Shown here: piece after piece, positions 17,658 to 26,693 of the stretch | Numbering within the stretch: the first letter of the stretch is position 1 | Layout: the number at the start of each line of letters is the position of its first letter | Assembly: GCA_024349765.1 (NCBI GenBank) | Contig: AP026073.1 | Coordinates: forward strand, 1,674,001-1,738,000 | DNA: 64,000 bases | Direction: 5' to 3' | DNA from: Streptomyces nigrescens | GTDB lineage: Bacteria > Actinomycetota > Actinomycetes > Streptomycetales > Streptomycetaceae | Translations under genes and position numbers: made by a program | The notes under the pieces: generated by a model | The model's input: the letters and a program-made list of their open reading frames with translations, nothing else | Databases searched by the model: none | Told to the model about the DNA's origin: nothing

Positions 17658-20246
17658 ATGGCCACCATGCCCCAACTGCAGCGCGACGAGGCGCAGACCC
17701 GAGCCCGCCACATCGACGTCCACCGCTACGACATCGCCCTCGACCTCACCCAGGGCGACGAGCGATTCGGCTCCCGTACGGTCATCCACTTCACCGCACG
17801 CACCGACGGCGACACCTTCGTCGAACTCCGCCCCGCCGAGCTGCACACCGCCACCCTCGACGGCCGGCCCCTCGACCCGGCCACCCTCGACGACAACCGC
17901 CTCCCCCTCACCGGCCTCACCGCCGGCCCCCACGAACTCCACCTCCACGCCACCATGCGCTACTCCCGCACCGGCGAGGGCATGCACCGCTTCACCGACC
18001 CCGCCGACGGCGAGGCCTACGTCTACACCCAGCTGTTCATGGAGGACATCCAGCGCGTCTTCGCCGCCTTCGACCAGCCCGACCTCAAGGCCGTCTTCGC
18101 CCTCACCGTCCAGGCCCCAGAAAACTGGACCGTCCTCGCCAACGGCATCACCGAACACCTGGGGGAGGGCCACTGGAAAGCCGCCCCCACCCCCCTCATC
18201 TCCACCTACCTCGTCGCCGTCGCCGCCGGCCCCTGGCACTCCGTCCGCACCGAACACGCCGGACTGCCCTTCGGCATCCACTGCCGCCGCTCCCTCGCCC
18301 CCCACCTCGACGCCGACGCCGAGGAAATCCTCGACCTCACCCGCCGCTGCTACGACCGCTACCACCAGATCTTCGAGGAGCCCTACCCCTTCGACTCCTA
18401 CGACCAGGCCTTCGTCCCCGAATTCAACGCCGGCGCCATGGAGAACCCCGGCCTGGTCACCTTCCGCGACGAATTCGTCTACCGCTCCGCCGTCACCGAC
18501 ACCGAACGCCAGACCCGCGGCATGGTCATCGCCCACGAAATGGCCCACATGTGGTTCGGCGACCTCGTCACCCTCCAATGGTGGGACGACATCTGGCTCA
18601 ACGAGTCCTTCGCCGAATACATGGGCTACCAGGTCCTCTCCGAAGCCACCCGCTTCACCGACACCTGGACCGATTTCGCCATCGCCCGCAAGGGCTGGGG
18701 CTACGACGCCGACCAGCGCCCCTCCACCCACCCCGTCGCCCCCGCCCCCGACGACGTTCCCGACACCGCCTCCGCCCTCCTCAACTTCGACGGCATCTCC
18801 TACGCCAAGGGCGCCTCCGCCCTGCGCCAACTCGTCGCCTGGATGGGGGAGAAGGACTTCCTCGCCGGCATCAACGACCACTTCGCCCGCCACCGCTTCG
18901 GCAACGCCACCCTCGCCGACTTCATCGACTCCCTCGCCCGCGCCACCCACCGCGACGTCCACACCTGGGCCGCCCGCTGGCTGCGCACCACCGGCGTCGA
19001 CACCCTCACCCCCGTCGTCGGCGACACCGACGGCCACTGGCACCTCACCGTCGAACAGACGGGCAGCCAGGACGGCACCCGCCCGCACCGCCTCACCGTC
19101 GGCCTCTACGACCCCGACCCGCACACCCCCGGCCGCCTCGTCGCCCGCACCCCGCTCACCCTCGACGTCCCCGACGACGCCGCCCACACCGGCACCGGCC
19201 GCCGCCCCGCCCTGCTCCTCCTCAACGACCAGGACCTCACCTACGCCAAGGTCCGCCTCGACCCCGCCTCCTGGGACACCGCCCTCGCCGCCCTCTCGGG
19301 CCTGCCCGACCCGCTCACCCGCGCCGTCGTCTGGAACGCCGCCCGCGACATGGTCCGCGACGGCGAACTCGCCCCCACCGCCTACCTCGACGCCGCCCGC
19401 GCCCACCTCCCGCACGAGACCGACCTCGCCATCCTCCAGGGCGTCCTCTCCTTCGCCCGCACCCAGATCGCCGACCGCTACCTCACCCCCACCGACCGCC
19501 ACACCGCCCTGACCACCCTCACCGGCCTCAGCCGCGACATACTCCGCCGCACCGAAGGCCCCGAACACGGCACCGCCGCCGGCCTCCGGCTCACCGCCGT
19601 CCGCGCCTTCATCGACAGCGCCACCACCCCCGAAGGCATCCAGGACTGGCTCGACGACGGCAGCGTCCCCGGCGGCCCCCACCTCGACCCCGAACTGCGC
19701 TGGCGCATCCTCGGCCGGCTCGCCACCCTCGGCGCCGCGCCCCCCGCCGAACTCCACGCCACGATCGACGCCGAACTCGCCCGCGACCCCAGCGCCACCG
19801 GCCGCGAAGGCGCCGCCCGCTGCCGCGCCGCCCTCCCGGACCCCGCCGCCAAACAAGCCGCCTGGGACGCCCTCTTCACCACCGACGAGGACACCGCCCT
19901 CTCCAACTACCTCTTCACCGCCACCGCCACCGGCTTCTGGGCCCCCGAACACCACGACCTGCTCCGGCCCTACGTCGCCCGCTACTTCACCGACGTCCCC
20001 GGCCTCGCCGCCGCCCGCGGCGCCGCCCTCGCCGAAGCCGCCGGCCGCTACGCCTTCCCCGCCACCTTCGTCGACGAAGAAACCCTCCACCTCGGCGAAG
20101 CCTGCCTCACCGACCGCAACCCCACCCCCGCCCTCCGCCGCAAACTCACCGACCAACTCGACGACCTGCGACGCGCATTGAGGGTCCGCACCACCTTCGC
20201 GAACCCGGCCCCTGGGGCTGCCGCACCCGGGAATACCGCTTCCTGA
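17658..20246 (+). CDS. pepN: Membrane alanyl aminopeptidase, family M1
   Basis: Cytoplasmic zinc aminopeptidase of 862 aa that removes N-terminal residues from peptides. GAMENPG (about 259) is the exopeptidase motif that holds the substrate amino group. HEMAHMWFGD (about 293) with the distal Glu in NESFAEYMGY gives the HExxH-18-E zinc site. The C-terminal helical ERAP1-like domain is complete to DDLRRALRVR. The last 18 or so residues (TFANPAPGAAAPGNTAS) look foreign: the final codons and the stop lie within repeat copy B, so the native end was probably replaced. The start could be 17658 or ATG 17667; neither has a ribosome binding site. Confidence 0.93.
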   Translation: MATMPQLQRDEAQTRARHIDVHRYDIALDLTQGDERFGSRTVIHFTARTDGDTFVELRPAELHTATLDGRPLDPATLDDNRLPLTGLTAGPHELHLHATMRYSRTGEGMHRFTDPADGEAYVYTQLFMEDIQRVFAAFDQPDLKAVFALTVQAPENWTVLANGITEHLGEGHWKAAPTPLISTYLVAVAAGPWHSVRTEHAGLPFGIHCRRSLAPHLDADAEEILDLTRRCYDRYHQIFEEPYPFDSYDQAFVPEFNAGAMENPGLVTFRDEFVYRSAVTDTERQTRGMVIAHEMAHMWFGDLVTLQWWDDIWLNESFAEYMGYQVLSEATRFTDTWTDFAIARKGWGYDADQRPSTHPVAPAPDDVPDTASALLNFDGISYAKGASALRQLVAWMGEKDFLAGINDHFARHRFGNATLADFIDSLARATHRDVHTWAARWLRTTGVDTLTPVVGDTDGHWHLTVEQTGSQDGTRPHRLTVGLYDPDPHTPGRLVARTPLTLDVPDDAAHTGTGRRPALLLLNDQDLTYAKVRLDPASWDTALAALSGLPDPLTRAVVWNAARDMVRDGELAPTAYLDAARAHLPHETDLAILQGVLSFARTQIADRYLTPTDRHTALTTLTGLSRDILRRTEGPEHGTAAGLRLTAVRAFIDSATTPEGIQDWLDDGSVPGGPHLDPELRWRILGRLATLGAAPPAELHATIDAELARDPSATGREGAARCRAALPDPAAKQAAWDALFTTDEDTALSNYLFTATATGFWAPEHHDLLRPYVARYFTDVPGLAAARGAALAEAAGRYAFPATFVDEETLHLGEACLTDRNPTPALRRKLTDQLDDLRRALRVRTTFANPAPGAAAPGNTAS

Positions 20247-20316
20247 CGCCACGTTGTGGCCCGCAGGGGGCCTTCCCACCCCTTACGGGTCAACCCTTAC
20301 GAGTTCCGTTCGCCCA
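20230..20316. repeat. Structured dispersed repeat, copy B
   Basis: Second copy of the element seen at 2235-2309 and 20523-20608. It begins GGAATACC inside the last codons of pepN and supplies its TGA stop. The outer stem here is GCTTCCTG (20238-20245) with CAGGGGGC (20264-20271), kept by two G-U pairs if read as RNA. The inner stem CCAC-GTT-GTGG (20249-20259) is perfect. The second half ends with TTCCGTTCGCCC. Confidence 0.7.
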
Positions 20317-20375
20317 CCCGCCTGCCCGTCCGCCTGCCCGTCCGCCCCGGGGCTCCTGCCCCTGGGCGCCCCCCT

Positions 20376-20440
20376 GGGGCTTCCGCCCCTCTGGGGCTTC
20401 CGCCCCCCTGGGGCTTCCGCCCCCCGGGGGCTTCCGCCCC
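20376..20440. repeat. Four-copy, 17-bp-period tandem array of small hairpins
   Basis: GGGGCTTCCGCCCC occurs at 20376, 20393, 20410 and 20427, an exact 17-bp period. Each unit is a 5-bp stem (GGGGC/GCCCC) with the loop TTCC. A variant, GGGGCTCCTGCCCC, lies at 20349-20362. The array sits between repeat copies B and C. It is non-coding. Possible roles are a terminator-like block, a protein-binding array or simple repeat expansion. Confidence 0.85.
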
Positions 20441-20522
20441 CCCGGGGCCCCTGGGAACCCCACCTGGGTCCCGCCCCCCGCCCCGCCGGAACCACCCCCC
20501 GTCTCTTCACCCCCCCCCGCGC

Positions 20523-20608
20523 GGAATACCGCCCCCTGCCCCCACGTTGTGGCCCCGCAGGGGGCTTTCGCATCCCCTACGGGCAACCCCTACGAGATCC
20601 GTTCGCCC
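20523..20608. repeat. Structured dispersed repeat, copy C
   Basis: Third copy of the element. The outer stem is GCCCCCTGC (20531-20539) with GCAGGGGGC (20557-20565), and the inner stem is CCAC-GTT-GTGG (20542-20552). The tail is CGCATCCCCTACGGG, then ACCCCTACGAG, then ATCCGTTCGCCCC. Between this copy and the next gene lie GC-rich short repeats (CCTCGGATGCCCCG twice at 20617-20644). The whole 20247-20912 gap holds repeats and the promoter of the next operon but no gene I can support. Confidence 0.75.
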
Positions 20609-20773
20609 CGCCCCGGCCTCGGATGCCCCGCCTCGGATGCCCCGCCCCGGGCACCCCGCCTCGACCCCGGATGCCCGCGCCCCGGAACCCCCGCCCGCCC
20701 CGGACGCCCCACCCCCAGGTGCCCCCACCCCGCCACGGCACCCGGTCGCACCCGAACACCTGCGGTACACCCG

Positions 20774-20791
20774 TACCACTTACGGGTGGTA
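20774..20791. promoter_or_regulatory. Inverted repeat in the promoter region of the DesA-like gene
   Basis: TACCAC (20774-20779) and GTGGTA (20786-20791) form an 18-bp dyad about 40 bases upstream of the candidate iron box. It may be a second regulator site or part of the promoter; the role is unknown. Confidence 0.35.
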
Positions 20792-20827
20792 TGACCGCGA
20801 CCGGTGGATACGCGCCGTACGGGGAAA

Positions 20828-20846
20828 GTAACTTAGGGCCGCCTAA
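20828..20846. promoter_or_regulatory. Candidate iron box (DmdR/IdeR type)
   Basis: TTAGG-GCCG-CCTAA (20833-20846) forms the correctly spaced right and central half-sites of the 19-bp actinobacterial iron-box consensus TTAGGTTAGGCTAACCTAA; about 12 of 19 positions agree. It lies 66 bases before the start of a siderophore-type decarboxylase gene. Repression by an iron-loaded DmdR protein is inferred from this match and the gene functions. Confidence 0.55.
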
Positions 20847-20912
20847 ACAGCTCGTCCGTACCCGGACCGGCCAGGCACACCGCCCCAACTCTCCCTGAAG
20901 AAGAGCACATCC

Positions 20913-22331
20913 ATGTCTGTGCCCCCTGCCGGCACCGCCCTCGCAGGCGGCACCCACGGCCCCCGCGCACTCCGCCCGCTCCTCGACACCGTCCTCGACG
21001 CCCTCACCACCGGCGCCGAGGACCGCGCCGGCCCCCTCCCGCCGGGCGGCCCCGACACCGTCGCCCGCGCCGTGCGCGACGCCTGCCACCCTCTCCTCCC
21101 CGACCACGGCACCGGCGCGCACGCCGCCCTGCGCACCCTCGTCCACACCCTCGCCGCCGGGGCCGCCGACCCCGCCGACCCGCACTGCGCCGCCCACCTG
21201 CACTGCCCCCCACTCGCCCTGGCCACCGCCGCCGACCTCGCCGCGGCCGCCCTCAACCCCTCACTCGACTCCTGGGACCAGGCCCCCGCCGCCTCCACCC
21301 TCGAAACCCTCACCAGCCGCGCCCTCGCCGCGCTCGTCTACCCCCAGGCCGCCGAACCCGACGCGCTGATCACCACCGGCGGCACCGAGTCCAACCAACT
21401 CGCCCTCCTCCTCGCCCGCGAAGCCATCCCCGCCCCCGGCCGCCCCCACACCGGCCCCCTCCAGATCGTCTGCGGCGCCAACGCCCACCACTCCATCCAC
21501 CGCTCCGCCTGGCTCCTCGGCCTCCCCGAACCCCTCACCCTCCCCACCCCCAACGGCATCCTCGCCCCCGACACCGTCCACACCTGCCTCGCCAACCTCA
21601 CCGGACACACCGGCCCGGTACTCCTCACCGCCACCGCCGGCACCACCAACTCCGGCGCCATCGACCCCCTCACCGACCTCGCCGACCTCGCCGACCACCA
21701 CGGCGCCCGTTTCCACATCGACGCGGCCTACGGCGGCGCACTCCTCTTCAGCGACACCCACCACACCGCCCTCACCGGCCTCGCCCGCGCCCACACCGTC
21801 GCCCTCGACCTGCACAAACTCGGCTGGCAACCGGTCGCCGCCGGCCTGCTCGCCGTCCCCGACCCGAGCGCGCTGGCCGCCCTCACCCACCAGGCCGACT
21901 ACCTCAACGCCGACGACGACACCGAAGCCGGCCTCCCCGACCTGCTCCACCGCTCACTCCGCACCACCCGCCGCCCCGACATCCTCAAAATCGCCGTCAC
22001 CCTCAAAGCCCTCGGCCGCCGCGGCCTCGGCGAACTCATCGACCGCACCCTCGCCGCCGCCCAGACCCTCGCCGACCTCATCGAGGACCACCCCCGCTAC
22101 GAACTCCACTCCCGCCCCACCCTCAGCACCGTCCTCTTCCGCCCCATCGGCGCCGACGACACCACCCTCGCCACCATCCGCCGCACCCTCCTCACCGACG
22201 GCCAGGCCGTCCTCGGCCGCGCCACCACCCCCACCGGCCTCTGGCTCAAGGCCACCCTCCTCAACCCCCACACGCAAACCGGAGACCTCACCACCCTCCT
22301 CAAACTCGTGGAAGGCCACATCCCCCGATGA
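20913..22331 (+). CDS. PLP-dependent (DesA-like) amino-acid decarboxylase
   Basis: Group II PLP decarboxylase of 472 aa, related to lysine decarboxylase DesA, which makes cadaverine for desferrioxamine, and to diaminobutyrate decarboxylases. Visible are LNPSLDSWDQAPAASTLE, the PLP phosphate region ITTGGTESNQLALLLAR, the Asp pairing the pyridine nitrogen in FHIDAAYGG, and the Schiff-base lysine in ALDLHKLGWQPV. The RTTRRPDILKIAVTLKALG segment is typical of DesA-type enzymes. Its TGA overlaps the ATG of the hydroxylase gene by 4 bases, so the two are coupled. A candidate iron box lies upstream. Lysine is the likely substrate given its partner; ornithine is possible. The ribosome binding site (GAAGAAGAG) is weak. 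Confidence 0.82.
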   Translation: MSVPPAGTALAGGTHGPRALRPLLDTVLDALTTGAEDRAGPLPPGGPDTVARAVRDACHPLLPDHGTGAHAALRTLVHTLAAGAADPADPHCAAHLHCPPLALATAADLAAAALNPSLDSWDQAPAASTLETLTSRALAALVYPQAAEPDALITTGGTESNQLALLLAREAIPAPGRPHTGPLQIVCGANAHHSIHRSAWLLGLPEPLTLPTPNGILAPDTVHTCLANLTGHTGPVLLTATAGTTNSGAIDPLTDLADLADHHGARFHIDAAYGGALLFSDTHHTALTGLARAHTVALDLHKLGWQPVAAGLLAVPDPSALAALTHQADYLNADDDTEAGLPDLLHRSLRTTRRPDILKIAVTLKALGRRGLGELIDRTLAAAQTLADLIEDHPRYELHSRPTLSTVLFRPIGADDTTLATIRRTLLTDGQAVLGRATTPTGLWLKATLLNPHTQTGDLTTLLKLVEGHIPR

Positions 22332-23755
22332 GCAGCAACCCCGAAACCCCCCTCACCCACCCCGCCACCTCCGACGAGCCCCTCGACCTCGCCGGCATCG
22401 GCATCGGCCCGTTCAACCTCTCCCTCGCCGCCCTCGCCCACCCCCTCAGTCACCTGCGCACCGCCTTCTACGACCAACGCCCCGCCTTCCACTGGCACCC
22501 CGGCCTCCTCATCGACGGCGCCACCCTCCAAGTCCCCTTCCTCGCCGACCTCGTCACCCTCGCCGACCCCGCCAGCCCCTGGACCTTCCTCAACTACCTC
22601 AAAACCCGCGAACGCCTCTTCCCCTTCTACTTCGCCGAGCGCTTCCACATCCACCGCGCCGAATACGACGCCTACTGCCGCTGGGTCAGCGAGAGCCTCC
22701 CCAGCCTCCACTTCGGCCACCAGATCGACGCCGTCCGCTGGAACCCCGAACGCGAAACCTTCGAAATCGACTACACCCAACTCGGCGCCGACGGCGAAGC
22801 CGAAGCCCTTGGCCGCACCCACGCCCGCAACCTCGTCCTCGGCATCGGCACCACCCCCCACATCCCCGTCCCCCTCCGCCCCCTCGCCGACGCCCCCGCC
22901 GTCCCCGTCATCCACTCCGCCGACTACCTCGACCACCGCGACCGCCTGCTCGCCGCCGACCACCTCACCGTCATCGGCGCCGGCCAGTCAGGCGCGGAAA
23001 TCTTCCTCGACCAGCTCCGCGCCCGCCCCGCCGGCCGCGAAGGCGTGCACTGGCTCGCCCGCACCCCCGCCTTCGCCCCCATGGAATACAGCAAACTCGG
23101 CCTCGAACACTTCACCCCCGACTACACCCGCTACTTCCACGGCCTCCCCGAACGCGTCCGCGACACCCTCGTCCCCACCCAGTGGCAACTCCACAAGGCC
23201 ATCGACCACGACACCCTCGCCGCCATCCACGACGAGCTCTACCGCCGCACCCTCCACGGCGGCTGGCCCGACGCCACCCTCACCCCCGGCGTCTCCGTAC
23301 GCACCGCCGGCCGCGTCGGCACCACCAAGGTCGAACTCCACCTCGACCACACCCAGCAAGGCACCCGCTCCCGCCTCACCACCGACGCCGTCGTCCTCGC
23401 CACCGGCTACCGCGAACGCCGCATGGACACCCTGCTCGCCGCCCTCGACCCCTACATCCGCCGCGACGCCGCCGAACGCCCCCGCATCGACGCCCACCAC
23501 CGCATGGTCCTCGACCCCGCCGTCACCGGATCCCTCTACGTCCAGAACGCCGAAACCCACACCCACGGCGTCGGCGCCCCCGACCTCGGCCTCGCCGCCT
23601 GGCGCAGCGCCACCATCCTCAACAACCTCACCGACACCACCCCCTACCCCCTCCCCACCCGCACCGCCTTCACCACGTTCGGCCTCCCACAGCCCCCCGC
23701 CCCCCACACCCGCACCATCCCCACCCAGGGCAGCACCCTCGTCCCCCGCCACTGA
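22328..23755 (+). CDS. DesB-like lysine N6-hydroxylase / cadaverine monooxygenase
   Basis: FAD- and NADPH-dependent N-hydroxylase of 475 aa of the SidA/IucD/PvdA family, which puts the hydroxyl on a terminal amine for hydroxamate siderophores. FAD motif: GIGIGPFNLSLAALA (about 21-35). The segment TLQVPFLADLVTLADP...SPWTFLNYLK is the conserved family block; the NADPH motif is VIGAGQSGAEIFLD (about 218); the closing motif is VVLATGYRE, then HTHGVGAPDLGLAAWRS. The HWHPG and FPFYFAERFHI features match DesB-type enzymes more than ornithine hydroxylases. With the upstream decarboxylase it would yield N-hydroxycadaverine. No DesC acyltransferase or DesD synthetase follows; a terminator does. Confidence 0.85.
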   Translation: MSSNPETPLTHPATSDEPLDLAGIGIGPFNLSLAALAHPLSHLRTAFYDQRPAFHWHPGLLIDGATLQVPFLADLVTLADPASPWTFLNYLKTRERLFPFYFAERFHIHRAEYDAYCRWVSESLPSLHFGHQIDAVRWNPERETFEIDYTQLGADGEAEALGRTHARNLVLGIGTTPHIPVPLRPLADAPAVPVIHSADYLDHRDRLLAADHLTVIGAGQSGAEIFLDQLRARPAGREGVHWLARTPAFAPMEYSKLGLEHFTPDYTRYFHGLPERVRDTLVPTQWQLHKAIDHDTLAAIHDELYRRTLHGGWPDATLTPGVSVRTAGRVGTTKVELHLDHTQQGTRSRLTTDAVVLATGYRERRMDTLLAALDPYIRRDAAERPRIDAHHRMVLDPAVTGSLYVQNAETHTHGVGAPDLGLAAWRSATILNNLTDTTPYPLPTRTAFTTFGLPQPPAPHTRTIPTQGSTLVPRH

Positions 23756-23760
23756 CAACA

Positions 23761-23793
23761 GGGTGCGGCGGCGCCACCGGCACCGCCGCACCC
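23761..23793 (+). terminator. Hairpin terminator after the DesA/B-like operon
   Basis: Perfect 11-bp arms GGGTGCGGCGG (23761-23771) and CCGCCGCACCC (23783-23793) with an 11-nt loop, starting 6 bases after the hydroxylase stop. It closes the two-gene operon before the convergent nucleotidase gene. Confidence 0.8.
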
Positions 23794-23848
23794 CACCGCC
23801 GACAGACCGGCAATTCCGCCAAGCGCCGGCCCTCCGCCAAAAGACCCG

Positions 23849-25669
23849 CTAAAACACCGGCACCCCGTCCCGCACCAACCGCCAGTCCACCGAAGCGAAC
23901 ACCGACGGATCGATCTCCTTCTTCTCCTGCACCCAATTGATGATCAAATTCCGGATCTCGTCCGACGTCGACCACACCTGCCGCGCACCCGCCACATGCG
24001 GAAAACCGCCACCCCCACTCGCCCGGTAGTTGTTCACCGCCAGCACGAATTGCGCATCGTCCGCCACCGGCTTCCCCTCCCAGCTCAGCTTCCCGATGCG
24101 CTGACCCGCCGGCTTCGCGATATCGATCTCGTACGACAGCCCGCGCACCGCGTCATAGTTGTAATCCGGAATGCCGTCCGCATTCGTGATCCGCGCCGGA
24201 TCCACCGGACCACCCGCAGCCGTCCGCACGTAATACCGCGCGGAGAACTCCAGATACTCCCGCACCTGCGCACCGGTCAACACCCGCGCCTCCAGCGTGT
24301 TGTCGAACGGGTACAACGCCGCCATCGACCGGATCGTCACATCCCCCTCCGGCACCCGCGCCGCACGCGAAAAGCACGAAGCCTGCGACACCACCGGCAA
24401 CCCCGCGAACTCCGACCCGGCCAACGCCTTACGCACCACCTCGGCCTGCACATAGGCAATGAAGTCCAGCACCGGCACGTCCTTCACCGGAGCATCCGCC
24501 GCCGACAACTCCGCCTTCGACCGACCGATCACCCGGTTCACATACGCCACCACCTTCCGGTGCTCCGCCCGCAGCAGATCGGTGATCCGCGAATCCTCCG
24601 CCACCGCATTCGAATTCACCACCCGCGAACCGACCGACCCCACCTCCCAACGGCCACGACGCCACTCCACCACCACATCGAAAAGCGTCAGCCGCTGCCC
24701 CCACTTCAACGGCTCCGACAGCACCACCTCCCGGCCGGTCTGCTCGTTCACCACCCGCCGCTCGGGAATCTCCACATGCGCATGGCCCACCAGAATCGCG
24801 TCGATCCCCGGCACCCGCTCCGCCACCAACGCCGCCGCATTCTCCACATACGGCAACTGATCCCCGTACGACGACGTCCCGCTCGCCCCCGAATGCGCCG
24901 CCACGAACACCACATCCGCGCCCATCGACCGCAACTTCGGAACCCAGTGCGCGGCCTGCTCCACCAACCCCGGAAACGCCAGCTTCCCCTGCACATGCGC
25001 CTTGTCCCACAGCGCGATCCCCGGATTCGTCAACCCCAGCACCGCCACCGTCACCACCCGCCCGTGCGGCGACCGCAACCGCTTCAGCACATACGGCCGG
25101 AATGCCGGACGCAACGTCCGGGCATCCACCGCATTCGCCCCCAGCAGCGGAAAGTCACAACTCTCCTCGAACTTCCGCAGCACCGGAATCCCGTAATTGA
25201 ACTCGTGATTCCCCAACGCCGCCGCGTCATACCCGATCGCATTCATCGCCCGCGCCATCGGATGCACCGGACCGCCCGGATCCGTGATCGGGTCCACCTT
25301 CGCGTAGTAATACGCCAGTTGCGTCCCCTGAATGGTGTCACCCGCATCGATCAGCAGCGTATTGCGCCGGCCCTTCTCCCGCCGCACCTGCGACACCAGC
25401 GTCGAGATCTTCGCCAGCCCCACGTCGTTGTGATCGGCGTCATCGAACTCCGCGTCCGTGGTGTAGTCCCAGTTGAAGACGTTCCCGTGCAGATCCGTCG
25501 TCCCCATCACCGTGAACGCGTACCGCTCCGGCCGGTGACCATGACTCCGTCCGTGCTGCCCCACCGGCCCCGCCGCCGCGGCCGCCGGCGCCCCGGCCGC
25601 TCCCGCGAGCGCCACCCCGGCCCCCGTCACCACGGAACTCCCCACGAACTTCCTACGGTCGAGCGACAT
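23849..25669 (-). CDS. Secreted bifunctional metallophosphatase / 5'-nucleotidase
   Basis: Exported phosphohydrolase of 606 aa that should remove phosphate from nucleotides or cyclic nucleotides outside the cell. A Tat-type signal (DRRKFVGSSVVTGAGVALAG) starts the protein. The di-metal core shows TDLHGNVFNWDY, IDAGDTIQG, ALGNHEFNYG and VAAHSG followed by VGHAHVE. The C-terminal nucleotide-binding domain is complete: QASCFSRAARVPEGDVTI, MAALYPFDNTL and VNNYRASGGGGFP. The ATG at 25669 has GGGGAG upstream. It is divergent from the SIMPL-domain gene and converges on the siderophore-type operon. Phosphate control is plausible but no PHO box was identified. Confidence 0.88.
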   Translation of the reverse strand: MSLDRRKFVGSSVVTGAGVALAGAAGAPAAAAAGPVGQHGRSHGHRPERYAFTVMGTTDLHGNVFNWDYTTDAEFDDADHNDVGLAKISTLVSQVRREKGRRNTLLIDAGDTIQGTQLAYYYAKVDPITDPGGPVHPMARAMNAIGYDAAALGNHEFNYGIPVLRKFEESCDFPLLGANAVDARTLRPAFRPYVLKRLRSPHGRVVTVAVLGLTNPGIALWDKAHVQGKLAFPGLVEQAAHWVPKLRSMGADVVFVAAHSGASGTSSYGDQLPYVENAAALVAERVPGIDAILVGHAHVEIPERRVVNEQTGREVVLSEPLKWGQRLTLFDVVVEWRRGRWEVGSVGSRVVNSNAVAEDSRITDLLRAEHRKVVAYVNRVIGRSKAELSAADAPVKDVPVLDFIAYVQAEVVRKALAGSEFAGLPVVSQASCFSRAARVPEGDVTIRSMAALYPFDNTLEARVLTGAQVREYLEFSARYYVRTAAGGPVDPARITNADGIPDYNYDAVRGLSYEIDIAKPAGQRIGKLSWEGKPVADDAQFVLAVNNYRASGGGGFPHVAGARQVWSTSDEIRNLIINWVQEKKEIDPSVFASVDWRLVRDGVPVF

Positions 25670-25852
25670 CCCAACTCCCCTGAATCCACGCGGACAAGCG
25701 CCACCACAACCCGTGGCAACGCGCGTAGATTCTGGCCCAGCCGCCCCCTCCGCAACACCCCCCGGCCGCCCGGAATCCCACGATCCGCACCCCGGTGTGC
25801 AACCCTGCGCCCACCGCACCCACCCACCCACACCCCGCCCGAGGAGCCACCC

Positions 25853-26548
25853 ATGACCGACCCCGGCCCCCTGCCCTACGGCACCCCCGACGCCCCCCGC
25901 CTCGCCGTACGCGGCGAAGCCACTCTCGAAGTCGACCCCGAGATCGCCCGCATCGCCGTCACCGTCGCCGCCCGCGGCACCGACCGCACCACCGCCCTCG
26001 CCGACCTCGCCCGCCGCAACGAACAGGCCCTCACCCTCATCAAGAGCTACCCCGAAGCCCTCGAAAAGCTCGAAACCGGCGCCCTCAGCATCACCCCCGA
26101 ACTCACCGACAAAGGCCGCCACGAACGCGTCCGCGCCTACCGCGGCCGCGTCACCCACACCGCCACCCTCACCGACTTCACCACCCTCGGCGAACTCACC
26201 ACCCGCCTCGCCGACCTCGACCTCACCCGCGTCGACGGCCCCTGGTGGGACCTCCGCCCCGACTCGCCCGCCCACCGCGCCGCCCGCACCCAAGCCGTGC
26301 ACGAGGCCGTCCAGCGCGCCCGCGAATACGCCGAAGCCCTCGGCGCCCGCCTCGACGCCCTCCTGGAGATCGCCGACCTCGGCGCCGAGAACGCCGCACC
26401 CGTCGCCGCCCCGGCCATGCGCTCCTTCGCCGGCTACGGAGGCGCCGCCGTCCAGGAAAGTGCCCCCGCCCTCGACCTCGAACCCCAGCGCCAAACCCTC
26501 TACGCCAGCGTCAACGCACGCTTCACCATGACCCGTCCCGCACTCTGA
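25853..26548 (+). CDS. SIMPL-domain (DUF541) protein
   Basis: Protein of 231 aa of the SIMPL/DUF541 family, whose bacterial members (Bp26, YggE) form ring-like oligomers of unclear role. Typical features are the N-terminal strand LAVRGEATLEVDPEIARIAVTV, the strand-helix unit with GALSITPELTD and YRGRVTHTATLTDFTTLGE, and the later AHRAARTQAVHEAVQRAREYAEALGARL helix. There is no export signal, unlike many relatives, so it may be cytoplasmic. GAGGAG lies 6 bases before the ATG. It stands between the nucleotidase and pyk. Confidence 0.82.
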   Translation: MTDPGPLPYGTPDAPRLAVRGEATLEVDPEIARIAVTVAARGTDRTTALADLARRNEQALTLIKSYPEALEKLETGALSITPELTDKGRHERVRAYRGRVTHTATLTDFTTLGELTTRLADLDLTRVDGPWWDLRPDSPAHRAARTQAVHEAVQRAREYAEALGARLDALLEIADLGAENAAPVAAPAMRSFAGYGGAAVQESAPALDLEPQRQTLYASVNARFTMTRPAL

Positions 26549-26693
26549 GACGCCACCGCGCGAGGGCGAATTTCCGCTCATCGGAGCGCCTTCGCGCGCA
26601 TTCCATTACTTGTCAACAGCCTTTCACCAAGCGCTCGTTGAGCAGTCACTTCTTTACAGTTCCCTACCGCCGGGTAAGTCATAGGGTCGAAAC

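Noticed and set aside
16662-20279. A 1205-codon open frame on the minus strand across the AraC and pepN genes
   Set aside because: It is antisense to two clear genes, has a low-complexity Gly/Val/Ala/Glu composition and no motif. High GC with C-ending codons opens this frame.
20376-20440. CRISPR array
   Set aside because: Units of 17 bp with almost no spacer and no cas genes; it is a simple hairpin tandem repeat.
20913-23755. Complete desferrioxamine cluster
   Set aside because: Only DesA- and DesB-like genes are present; the next gene is a 5'-nucleotidase, and no acyltransferase or NIS synthetase is in the window.
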